Assembly (NCBI RefSeq): GCF_016888135.1
Contig: NZ_JACSWB010000141.1
Coordinates: 1 to 64,000, forward strand
Direction of reading: 5' to 3'
Length of the DNA: 64,000 bases
Origin: Leptolyngbya sp. CCY15150
Lineage (GTDB): Bacteria > Cyanobacteriota > Cyanobacteriia > RECH01
In this document: positions 34,970-43,277 of the stretch, piece by piece
How positions within the stretch are numbered: position 1 is the first letter of the stretch
How the letters are laid out: every line of letters starts with the position of its first letter
Program-made: the position numbers and the translations under genes
Notes under the pieces: generated by a model
Told to the model about the DNA's origin: nothing
Seen by the model: the letters and a program-made list of their open reading frames with translations, nothing else
Databases searched by the model: none

Positions 34970-35027
34970 GATGTTACGTGGGATAGTCTTGTCTGTCAGC
35001 ATTCCCCCAGTATGTCCAAGGACGGCG

Positions 35028-35600
35028 TTAGTCCACAGCCTGCAATTCATCTAAGCGAGCCAACACTTCAACGCTGTGAATAGCAGGACGCACGCCTAGG
35101 AAGCGATCGCGTAGGATACCCTCGGGATCAATCACATAGGTATGCCGCAGGGAAACACCGCTCAGCCAAGAACCATAGGCTTTACTCACCGCCCCAGTCG
35201 TATCAGCCAGCAGGGGAAAGGTCAGCCCTTCCGAGTCACAAAATTCTGCGTGGGACGTTACATCATCCACGCTGATGCCCAAAATTTGAGTATGACGATC
35301 TAAATACTTGGGCAAGTCTTGCTGAAACCGCTTGGCTTCCAGGGTGCAGCCCGGTGTGAAGTCTTGGGGATAAAAATAGGCCACCACCCACTGCCCTCGG
35401 TAGTCGGCTAGGGATATCTCACCATCGCCCGTATTGCTCGGTAGGGTGAAGTCTGGGGCTGGGGCATTCAACGTCGGCTGGGGGCCACCCAGGGCAAATG
35501 CTGCGGGCATTCCGCCTAGGAACATACCGAAGGCAAGTAAACTACTAAGCACATAGCCCAGCAGCCGGCGACGAGAAGGGAGTATCTGAGTCACAACCAT
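35028..35600 (-). CDS. Exported peroxiredoxin, PrxQ/BCP type
   Basis: 190 residues. The N-terminus RRRLLGYVLSSLLAFGMFLG followed by PAAFA is a signal peptide, possibly Tat-type, so the mature enzyme should work in the periplasm or thylakoid lumen. The peroxidatic Cys85 lies in DFTPGCTLEAKRF. Typical PrxQ has a second cysteine five residues on (CTxEAC-like); here that site is Lys90, and the only other cysteine is Cys122 in EFCDSEGLTF. The enzyme reduces peroxides, with Cys122 or an external thiol resolving. The transcript probably ends at the hairpin at 34937-34969. Confidence 0.88.
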   Translation of the reverse strand: MVVTQILPSRRRLLGYVLSSLLAFGMFLGGMPAAFALGGPQPTLNAPAPDFTLPSNTGDGEISLADYRGQWVVAYFYPQDFTPGCTLEAKRFQQDLPKYLDRHTQILGISVDDVTSHAEFCDSEGLTFPLLADTTGAVSKAYGSWLSGVSLRHTYVIDPEGILRDRFLGVRPAIHSVEVLARLDELQAVD

Positions 35601-36148
35601 AGTTTTGTAACATAAACTTTATATAAGTTTACAGTTAATAGCTAAAACTGGAAGGAGAGCGATCGCCCTTCGGTCATCAACGGTACTGAACCCTGTCCCA
35701 GTTAAGAATCCTCAACAGCTCGCTCCATCTCATGCTGTGGCTGTTGGGCACCACGCCCTAGGTCAGACCAGGAACCTACCAGAACCGTTAAGCTGAACCT
35801 AAAGATTCATGGTTGCGACGCAAATCATTGTTGAAAATAGAAGAATGTCAGTAGCATAGATTAGCTTTCTACCGATACCTGTCTACCAATTTCTGATGCT
35901 TCGTTCAAACCATGCGGAAACGAAGGATGGTTTGTGGGAAACCTAAAGATAGAGTGTGACGTGCCTTCCTCTGACTCAGCCTATGGCTGACCCAAGCAGT
36001 CGCTCTAATCAGCCTCAGTACGGGGTTTGGGTGATGACTCTGGTTATATAGAGATGTATTCTTCTCTAGTAGGCTCGGCATCTGTCATGACATCTAAACA
36101 TCAGGTTCAGCATTTTGCACTGTTTTGCGTTAAGTCTGGGATTCTACT
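35601..36148. other. Gene-free 548-base divergent region
   Basis: Lies between the peroxiredoxin (minus) and the acidic-protein gene (plus). No protein-like frame or known RNA motif was recognised. It must contain both promoters. Confidence 0.45.
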
Positions 36149-39100
36149 GTGACTTCTCAACCCGACCAAATTCAAGCCCTAATCCGCGAAATTGATGGCG
36201 TGCTAAGTAAGGCAAGTCCTCGCTTGCCGTGGGTGATGTCGGCGGAGGCAGCCGAGCAGCGCAACGTGCTAGAGCAAACCCGTCGGTCGTTGCTAGCGCT
36301 TCAGCAGCAAATGTTGGCTGAACCTCCTGCCGCACACTCGTCTCAGCCATCCCCTGCGCTAACTGAGGAATCTGCCCAGCATGTCCTGCAGGCGTTTCTG
36401 CAAGAAATGAGTTACTTGCGCACCAACATGCTGCAGCCCCTGCGGGCCGATATCGATCGGCTCAACCGCGAGCGCGACGCCTTGGTGCAAGATGTGCAGC
36501 AACTCCAAGGCCAGCGCCAGCAAATGGGTCTGCCGGCGGCGGATCAAACATCCATGATCGATAGTTTTCTGAAGGCGTTGATGAATCGTCTCCAGGAAAC
36601 TCTATCTGAGCAAATTGCCCAAACCCTTTCCCAGTATGAGCAGGAGGAGCGATCGCTTCCCGGTTCTCCTGAAGCTGCCGCGTTGCCCGCAGCCGATCTC
36701 ATGCCCTTGTCTCCCAGCCAGCGATTGGCCCGGATTCAACAAACCCAGGCCCGTTCCGATCAGCTTTTGCTGAAGCTCGACGCTACGCTTCAAGTGATCT
36801 TCGAATCCTTGCAGTCCAATATCCAGAGCTATGAAGACTCTCTGTCCCAAGGGCTGGAGAAAATGCATAGCTTAGGACAGCAGGGTGAGTCGATGTTTGC
36901 GGGGCTAGTGAATCGTCTAGCGCAGCAACTGGGTCGTGAGGCCTCGTCCTACCTGCAATCGTCCCTAGAAGCAGAACGGTGGCGATCGCCTGATGCACCA
37001 GCTAACCTACAACCTCGCCCTGCTGAACCACCGGCGACGGGAGATCCTACGTTAGACAATCTATCGGATGAACAGATTGATCGTCTGCTGAACGAGCTGA
37101 ACGGGGGAACTAGCGAAGACGCTCCCGCCAAGCCAGAGCCTCCAGCCAAAACACCCTTTTCGCTGACGGACTTAGTTGGCGATTCAGACGACGACATCAC
37201 CATCTTCCAAATCAGCGAGCGCCATCCTCTTTATACGCCCGAGGATGACGACGAAAAGACGATTATTCAAACCAGGGAAGAGTTTGAAGCCGCTCGGGCA
37301 GCCCGAGAAACCCCCAGTCCAGCGATCGCCTCGAATCTCGATAATCTAGAGTCGGCCCTAGATTGGTTGGAGCACATGGATGAGGATGAACCCACGCCTC
37401 AGGTTTCGACCGAGGGCGTGCCTACACCGGAAGCGATCGCTGCCGACACCGACGATGTCGCGATCGACACACCGGAAACCCTGTACGCCGATGATTTTTA
37501 TCAAAGTTTATTTGGCGAAGATGAAGACGGCTCTCTCACGGAGCGATCGCCTAGCCTGGCGGATGATTTTACGGCCGAGGCCCCAGAAGACCTGGGTGGT
37601 GATGCCACAGATGTCAATGACGTGTCTAACCTTCGCCCGTACCGCTTTGGTCTTGAGGAAGATGAAGTCCTCAATGACGACCTATTTGGTGGATTGTCTG
37701 ACCCGGCTGAGCAACGGGCAACCGAGACCGGCGAGCAAGCTGACCTAGAAGATACTGACCTAGAAGGTAGGGAGGCCAGTGATTCAGACCTAGACCTAAA
37801 CCGTGATGAATCGCTGTCTGGACTATCCACCCAGGCTCTCCAAGATCTCTTCCCAGACAATGAACCGCTGTTTTCAGACTACGACAATAGCCAAGCAGCG
37901 ATCGCCTTGGATGGTGACGAAGAGGAGCGTTTGGGCTTCCTCGACTCCGATGCTCCGATCACAGAGCGCGACTTGGCCCTAGAGGATGATGCTCAAGACA
38001 GCGACTGGAGTGATACCCCTCTGGTTGATCCCGAGCACATGATTACTCGACTCACAGATCTGATTGAACCCAGCGAACTGCCGGCCTTCCTGGATACCAG
38101 CCAAGCGCTTTCAGGCGACGACGATCGCTACATGCCCGCCTCCCCCGACGAAGACCTGCTGGGCGGTGAGGAGTTCGATATCGCCCCCAGTGAGCTGATT
38201 CACATTGACGACACGACCCTCAATCAACTGGAAAACGATTTATCAAGCCTTGAAAATCCAGACTCGCCATTTCCCATTGATCCCAATACTGAGCTGAGTG
38301 CGACCTTAGAGCGCTGGGATGGAGCAGCAGCGCCATGGATGGATGAGCTAGGGCTCGCTGATCCCAACATGCCGGATGCTCGTCTGGATGAGGAGGTCAC
38401 GGAAACGGTTCCAGACGCGGTTGATCAGGCTCGCCCAGAGATGCCCGACGAAGACGCCATGTCCGGTCTAGACTTCGCAGCAGATATGGGGGATGCGCTT
38501 AACTATGATCTGGAGGCAGACCAAAGCAGTCTAGATGAATTCGGTCTAGATGAATTCGGTGACGAAGACCTGGCGGCAGATGAGCATCAACCGGCAGCCA
38601 TGGATGACCAGCCAGACGACGACGTTCGTCCCTTGGATAATCTTGCTGATGTCTGGGCCGCTTTACGAGAAACCCCCTCGGAGCTTGAGGCACCGGCAGC
38701 GTCTCCGGAAGCGTCTGAGGATGCCGCAGAGGGTCTAACCCTTGATGCTATCGGCAATGACTGGGAAGACGCCGAAGACTATCTTTCGTCCGTTGAGCAG
38801 GATCATTCTCCTGACCAAGATGATTCTCCTGCCGATGCAGATCGATCGGCTGATGTGTTCGGCGGTTGGGAGACCGATGCATTCACGGATGACGTCACGG
38901 ATGACGTCACAGATGAAGCAGCCACGGATGCTGGCCGTTCAGAAGGGGCGATCGCTGATCACGAACCTCATTTTCCCGATACCAGTGAGCTGGCGTTTGA
39001 AGACGATGACGCCGCTCTCTTTGGGGCAAGTTTTGACGACGGTGAGGGTGGAATTTTTGACACCTTTGACACAGAAGACCAGCTCTCTGACGATGCTGAA

Positions 39101-40477
39101 GCCCTGTTTGATGCCGATGATGCCCAAGTCCAGACCGTGGATGTGGATGATCTGCTGCTGCCCGATGAGCCGGCTCCAGCGCCAGCATCTCCTGTTGATC
39201 AGCCATCGGTTGACCAAGAAACCCTTCCGGCTGCAGAAACAGCTTGGATAGATGACGATACCCATAACATCGAAGCGTTACTGCTGAACAGTGATGATCC
39301 TGTGCCTGCCGATGATTCCGCAGAAGCGGCTTGGAACGATGCTGATGCCGATACCATCGAGGGTTTACTTCTCAGTAGCGATACCTCAGACGTTGTGGAA
39401 GAAGAGGCGATCGCTGCCCCCGTCGTTGATCCTGAACCCACCTTAGGGGATTGGTTTTTATTTGATGAAGACGCGCCCGATCTGCCTGCAGCCCTCGACG
39501 AGGATGCCCTCATCGAAACGCTGCTGGAAGAAACACCCGAGGACGAAACGCTAGAGGACGAAACGCCCGAAAATCTGGATGAAACGCCCGAGAACCTAGA
39601 CGATGTCTTCGAAACGGTGCAGGATACTTCGTTCATCCCTGAGCCTCACGAAACATCCGCGCCTCCCCCACCGGAACCGGTGGAAGAAACCCTAGCTGAG
39701 CTGTTTTCCGAACCCGAAACCTCTGCGCCGCCCCTTGACCTTGGCGATGAGTTTACCCTCGATACCCTGCTGGAGCGGGTCTTAGATGGAGAAACACCGT
39801 CTGCCGATGCCCTAGACAGGCCATCAGAGATGCCGGCAGCAGCCGAGGATAGCGCCGCCCTGTTTCCTGAAACGGGTGAACCTGAAACGAGCGAAACCTT
39901 AGAGGGCTGGTTTACTGATGACTTGGAGGACACCTCGATGGATGTGGCTCCGACAAGCGATCGCCCCAACCCACCTACCTGGGATGATGATCAGGATGAG
40001 CCGTTCAACGATGACTTAGACAGTATGTTCGGGGATGCCAGCATTCTCGATGAGAACCCCGAGTCGATGGATAGCTTATTTGGCGATTTCGATGACGAGG
40101 TAGCCGACTCTACCCTCAATGACTTCGCCGATGCTTTTGCCGAAGAGGATCAAGAGCCGGTGCCGCAACCACCTGAGGCGGAGACCTCTCTGGATGACTT
40201 ATTTGGAGACATGTCTGCAGATACCGAGGATGGCTTTGGGGAAGCGGCTGAATCGTCTCCATTGTCGAATGCAGAGACTTCTCTGGATGACTTATTTGGC
40301 GATATCCCTGATGATCTGGGTGATAGCCCAGAGCGGTCGGCTGATCTGTCTGCCGATGATCTGTCGGACGATCTGTCTGCGAATCTTGAGACATCACCTC
40401 AATACACCATCGATGACCTCGATGATTTCTTTGGCGCGGAAGACGTCCCCGAGACGCCGGAAAAAAAAAGCCCATGA
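36149..40477 (+). CDS. Very large acidic protein with coiled-coil N-terminus and repeated LFG motifs
   Basis: 1442 residues from a GTG start. About 1-110 and 120-280 are helical and glutamine/leucine-rich (LQQQMLAEPP, EMSYLRTNMLQPLRADIDRL), consistent with coiled coils. From about 290 to the end the chain is dominated by Asp, Glu, Ser, Ala and Pro and is probably disordered. Short motifs of acidic residues followed by LFG or MFG recur: NDDLFGG, DDAALFGA, DSMFGDA, DSLFGDF, then two TSLDDLFGD copies and DDFFGAED near the C-terminus. No enzymatic domain or membrane segment is seen. It overlaps the following Hsp70-like gene by ATGA, and an A9 run at 40461-40469 precedes the junction. A scaffold or client/regulator of that ATPase is a reasonable guess, but no function is known to me. 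Confidence 0.85.
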   Translation: MTSQPDQIQALIREIDGVLSKASPRLPWVMSAEAAEQRNVLEQTRRSLLALQQQMLAEPPAAHSSQPSPALTEESAQHVLQAFLQEMSYLRTNMLQPLRADIDRLNRERDALVQDVQQLQGQRQQMGLPAADQTSMIDSFLKALMNRLQETLSEQIAQTLSQYEQEERSLPGSPEAAALPAADLMPLSPSQRLARIQQTQARSDQLLLKLDATLQVIFESLQSNIQSYEDSLSQGLEKMHSLGQQGESMFAGLVNRLAQQLGREASSYLQSSLEAERWRSPDAPANLQPRPAEPPATGDPTLDNLSDEQIDRLLNELNGGTSEDAPAKPEPPAKTPFSLTDLVGDSDDDITIFQISERHPLYTPEDDDEKTIIQTREEFEAARAARETPSPAIASNLDNLESALDWLEHMDEDEPTPQVSTEGVPTPEAIAADTDDVAIDTPETLYADDFYQSLFGEDEDGSLTERSPSLADDFTAEAPEDLGGDATDVNDVSNLRPYRFGLEEDEVLNDDLFGGLSDPAEQRATETGEQADLEDTDLEGREASDSDLDLNRDESLSGLSTQALQDLFPDNEPLFSDYDNSQAAIALDGDEEERLGFLDSDAPITERDLALEDDAQDSDWSDTPLVDPEHMITRLTDLIEPSELPAFLDTSQALSGDDDRYMPASPDEDLLGGEEFDIAPSELIHIDDTTLNQLENDLSSLENPDSPFPIDPNTELSATLERWDGAAAPWMDELGLADPNMPDARLDEEVTETVPDAVDQARPEMPDEDAMSGLDFAADMGDALNYDLEADQSSLDEFGLDEFGDEDLAADEHQPAAMDDQPDDDVRPLDNLADVWAALRETPSELEAPAASPEASEDAAEGLTLDAIGNDWEDAEDYLSSVEQDHSPDQDDSPADADRSADVFGGWETDAFTDDVTDDVTDEAATDAGRSEGAIADHEPHFPDTSELAFEDDDAALFGASFDDGEGGIFDTFDTEDQLSDDAEALFDADDAQVQTVDVDDLLLPDEPAPAPASPVDQPSVDQETLPAAETAWIDDDTHNIEALLLNSDDPVPADDSAEAAWNDADADTIEGLLLSSDTSDVVEEEAIAAPVVDPEPTLGDWFLFDEDAPDLPAALDEDALIETLLEETPEDETLEDETPENLDETPENLDDVFETVQDTSFIPEPHETSAPPPPEPVEETLAELFSEPETSAPPLDLGDEFTLDTLLERVLDGETPSADALDRPSEMPAAAEDSAALFPETGEPETSETLEGWFTDDLEDTSMDVAPTSDRPNPPTWDDDQDEPFNDDLDSMFGDASILDENPESMDSLFGDFDDEVADSTLNDFADAFAEEDQEPVPQPPEAETSLDDLFGDMSADTEDGFGEAAESSPLSNAETSLDDLFGDIPDDLGDSPERSADLSADDLSDDLSANLETSPQYTIDDLDDFFGAEDVPETPEKKSP
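40461..40477 (+). promoter_or_regulatory. Slippery A9 run and ATGA stop-start overlap
   Basis: Nine A residues (40461-40469) are read GAA AAA AAA AGC in the upstream frame, which contains the A_AAA_AAA heptamer type. The stop TGA at 40475-40477 overlaps the ATG at 40474. The downstream gene is in the -1 frame, and that frame has no stop between the run and the ATG. No clear ribosome site precedes the ATG. Confidence 0.55.
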
Positions 40478-42012
40478 GGCAAGCTATTACCTGGATGGGC
40501 GATCGCTCTCCCCTAGACCATGATTCCCCCTGGTTTCTAGCCATCGACTTGGGTAGCACCCAACTCTCGGCGATGCTCGTCAATCGCCAAACCCGCACCC
40601 TGCACCCTATCTACTGGTTTAGCGTTTCCGCCCAGGCGGGAGCCTCCAAGTCCTTTGGGCTGCCCACCTCGGTCTATTTATCGATGACGACCCCGGCATT
40701 GTCCCCAGCCAGCGATCGCTCCACCGAGCCACAGATCACCCCACTGGCGGTAGGTGCCAAAGCCGATGAACTCGCCGATCTCAATCCAGCCACGGCTGGT
40801 AACCCGCACCCTGCTGAAGGCAATCAGCACCAGCGCATGTTGCTGCGCCATCTGAAAGCCCATGTCCTGAATCCCGCCGAGCACCTTAAGGAGCGCGATC
40901 TACAGGCGGCCTGCAGCATTGTGCTGGCCACCCTCAGCGGTTTTCGCGGCGATCTGCTCTCACCAGCCACGGTTCAATGTGGGGCAGAAGGATTGACCTC
41001 GGGGGTAGTGCAGACGGTGCTGAGGCAGTTAGGTGGCGTTCTAGTCAGCAGCCCGCTCACGGTGGATGAAACCTATGAGCGATCGCTCTGTGAGGCCATC
41101 CTCCAGGCTAAACTCGTGCCGTCTCGTCAGTCCATTGGCGTGATCAACGATGGCAGCGCCCTCCTCGCGGCCCAGCGCTGGTTTATCGAGCCTGCCAATC
41201 CGCCGGTGACAGCATCGACGTCATCCTTTAGTGTGGTTTGTTCTACCGGGGCGATCGCGACGGAACTGATTGCCTTGCAGCATGACCAAGTCATCCAGGT
41301 TCAGGCCTATCCCTATGGGGATCAGGCCATTCAGCAAGATGTGATTCACCTGCTGCTGGATAGTCTGACGACCTCCGCCAATATTGCCGTTGCGCCCTAT
41401 GGCCCCGACCTCGATGCTGCCCGCCCGCCCTTGCTGACGGCGTTCCTCTCCCCTAGGGATCAAGAAGCGATCGCTCAGGACGGTCTAGCGGCCTGCCTAA
41501 CCTATGACCTTGATGCCCTGCCCAGACTAGGCCAGGTAGACGCCAGCCAACGCCAGGTCTGGCAAACTCACCTAGATACCACGGCTCTAGGGCGATCGCT
41601 GCAGCAGCTTGCCCAGCGCATCTTGCGATCGCTCAGCGACCATCCAGTCCTGCAGCTTCAGGTGGGCAGCTACGCCGGGTTGATGACGCGTCAAACCTTG
41701 GAGCATCACATTCTTTGGCCCTACCTGCACAATCTTGATCCTGTGGTCGTGCGCTTGCTGGAAGAGCTGGCCATGCCCCCCCAAGCCATCGAGCAGGTGA
41801 TCTGCGGCGGCTTGCTGTATCACCATGGGGCGATCGCCCGCTGGCTCCAAGAAAAGTTTCCCCATGCCCAAGTGGAGGTGGCTCGCATTGCCCCCCCTCG
41901 CGTCATGCCCGCCCTCGCTTCTCCCCAGGGATGCGATCGCCCTAGCCCCATCGTCTACGGCATGGGGATTGTGTTGCTATCCCCATCACCTTCCCTAGAG
42001 ACCCAGACTTAG
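40474..42012 (+). CDS. Hsp70/actin-fold ATPase-like protein without substrate-binding domain
   Basis: 512 residues. WFLAIDLGSTQLSAMLVNRQ at about 21-40 is a phosphate-1 loop of the Hsp70/actin/sugar-kinase fold. IGVINDGSALLAAQRWF near 215 resembles the connect-1 region (NEPTAAALA in DnaK). FSVVCSTGAIATELIAL near 255 takes the phosphate-2 place, where DnaK has DLGGGTFDVS, so this loop is atypical. VICGGLLYHHGAIARWLQEKF near 450 would be the adenosine loop. The C-terminal peptide-binding domain of DnaK is absent. It overlaps the acidic-protein gene by four bases, so the two are coexpressed. ATP hydrolysis is unproven because of the odd phosphate-2 loop. Confidence 0.75.
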   Translation: MRQAITWMGDRSPLDHDSPWFLAIDLGSTQLSAMLVNRQTRTLHPIYWFSVSAQAGASKSFGLPTSVYLSMTTPALSPASDRSTEPQITPLAVGAKADELADLNPATAGNPHPAEGNQHQRMLLRHLKAHVLNPAEHLKERDLQAACSIVLATLSGFRGDLLSPATVQCGAEGLTSGVVQTVLRQLGGVLVSSPLTVDETYERSLCEAILQAKLVPSRQSIGVINDGSALLAAQRWFIEPANPPVTASTSSFSVVCSTGAIATELIALQHDQVIQVQAYPYGDQAIQQDVIHLLLDSLTTSANIAVAPYGPDLDAARPPLLTAFLSPRDQEAIAQDGLAACLTYDLDALPRLGQVDASQRQVWQTHLDTTALGRSLQQLAQRILRSLSDHPVLQLQVGSYAGLMTRQTLEHHILWPYLHNLDPVVVRLLEELAMPPQAIEQVICGGLLYHHGAIARWLQEKFPHAQVEVARIAPPRVMPALASPQGCDRPSPIVYGMGIVLLSPSPSLETQT

Positions 42013-42815
42013 GTTTCCGACGTAGGAGATGTTTTCCCGAGGAGAGGCGCTAGGTAGGCCACCAAGGCTCCAAGGGTAAATCCTGCCACGTTTCGTAAAA
42101 CCGGCAGCCAGTCAGGCGTACGGGTTACCACGGGCCCCAGACCGAAGGCGATGAACAGAATGCCCCAGAGCGGCGAAAAAATGAGCGCCCACTGCCATGC
42201 AAAGGGCTGCCCTTCCTGTCGAGGCTGGGCTGCAAAACCGAGAACCACCCCGCCAAGAATAGAGGTAATCAGAGTCAAAATCCACTGCTCCCTAGGTAGC
42301 CCTGGCACCACCTGACAACCACCTCGTCGTAGGCAGACCTGAATGGATTCTAGCGCCGAGATGATGGAACGATCTTCGCCATTGTCTCGCACAAAAAACT
42401 GATTGCCGTAGCGGGTTTGTAGCTCAATCCAAAAGGTGCGGGGCAGCAGGTCATACAGATCATCGCCGACGCTAAAGTTCAGCAAGTTTCCGCCCCGAGG
42501 ATCCGCCACCAGCAGCACACTGCGTTGATCTAAACCCCAAAAATCTTTGACCGATCGACCGGGGGTGCGATCAAACTGCGTCAACACCCGCAGCTTCCAT
42601 CCCGTTTCTGACTCAAAGGCCGATAGGGCTTGATCAAGTTCGTCTTGTTGAACACTAGCCAGTGAATCCGCTAGGTCAATGACGTTGGTGGGAGCCTCTG
42701 GCAACAAATCAGGATTTTCATAGGCATGGGCTGTTGGAGCGATCGCCCAGCTACAAAGAATGAGAACAACGGTGGCGCAGAGAACACCAATCGGGCGGAA
42801 GGCAGCATGAATCAT
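42009..42815 (-). CDS. psb32: TPM-domain photosystem II protein, Psb32-like
   Basis: 268 residues from ATG 42815 (MIHAAFRPIGVLC), which gives a normal signal peptide ending SWAIAPTAHA; a longer frame adds 29 basic residues that do not fit export. The mature N-terminal part is a TPM domain (NVIDLADSLASVQQDELDQA, GWKLRVLTQFDRTPGRSV). A C-terminal membrane pair follows (ILTLITSILGGVVLGF, WALIFSPLWGILFIAF). This matches cyanobacterial Psb32, a thylakoid protein that protects PSII or speeds its repair. Its stop overlaps the stop of the convergent Hsp70-like gene by four bases. Confidence 0.85.
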   Translation of the reverse strand: MIHAAFRPIGVLCATVVLILCSWAIAPTAHAYENPDLLPEAPTNVIDLADSLASVQQDELDQALSAFESETGWKLRVLTQFDRTPGRSVKDFWGLDQRSVLLVADPRGGNLLNFSVGDDLYDLLPRTFWIELQTRYGNQFFVRDNGEDRSIISALESIQVCLRRGGCQVVPGLPREQWILTLITSILGGVVLGFAAQPRQEGQPFAWQWALIFSPLWGILFIAFGLGPVVTRTPDWLPVLRNVAGFTLGALVAYLAPLLGKTSPTSET

Positions 42816-43277
42816 GGGTATTTTTAAAGCAAAAAGGTGCGAAAACAGGGCCAGCCTCAAACCAAAGGAACGAGATCGGCCCAGCCGTGACCGGACTAGC
42901 AAACAATGTACCGAGCAAGATCAACGCTGTTGAGTTGTCCATGGGCGATCGCAGATTAGAAAACCTGCTCTCTACGCCCAAGCCATCTTCGCGCATCAGG
43001 AGACGGGCGTCGTCACCTCGGTAACATGAACCGTCGTCAACCCGGATCTTTACACTTGTTTACCTGATTCTAATACTAAAGTTCCTTCGAGGGGTGCGTC
43101 AATTCTCGAAAGAACGTGAGTTCGATGACGTTAGAAAGCCAGAAACCCCTGCTCTTTGGGCAATGACCGACATGTTCAGGCTGAACTAGCCCAGCCCATA
43201 TCTCATCCTTCCACCAGCTCAAGATGAACGCAGCGGTGGATCATCTCCGTCGAACGCATCTTCAAACGAGGTGTCTG
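42816..43277. other. Gene-free 462-base region
   Basis: Upstream of psb32 and downstream of the LCP gene. The only long frame is the rejected N-terminal extension of psb32. No RNA or repeat was recognised. Confidence 0.45.

Noticed and set aside
39199-39636. Minus-strand open frames up to 145 codons inside the acidic-protein gene, and plus-strand frames at 38742-39251 and 37380-37748
   Set aside because: They are Ser/Arg- or Met-rich shadows of the Asp/Glu codon bias of the real gene and have no family look or ribosome site.
42816-42902. 29-residue N-terminal extension of Psb32
   Set aside because: It places basic residues and a second hydrophobic run before a complete signal peptide; the internal ATG gives a standard export signal.
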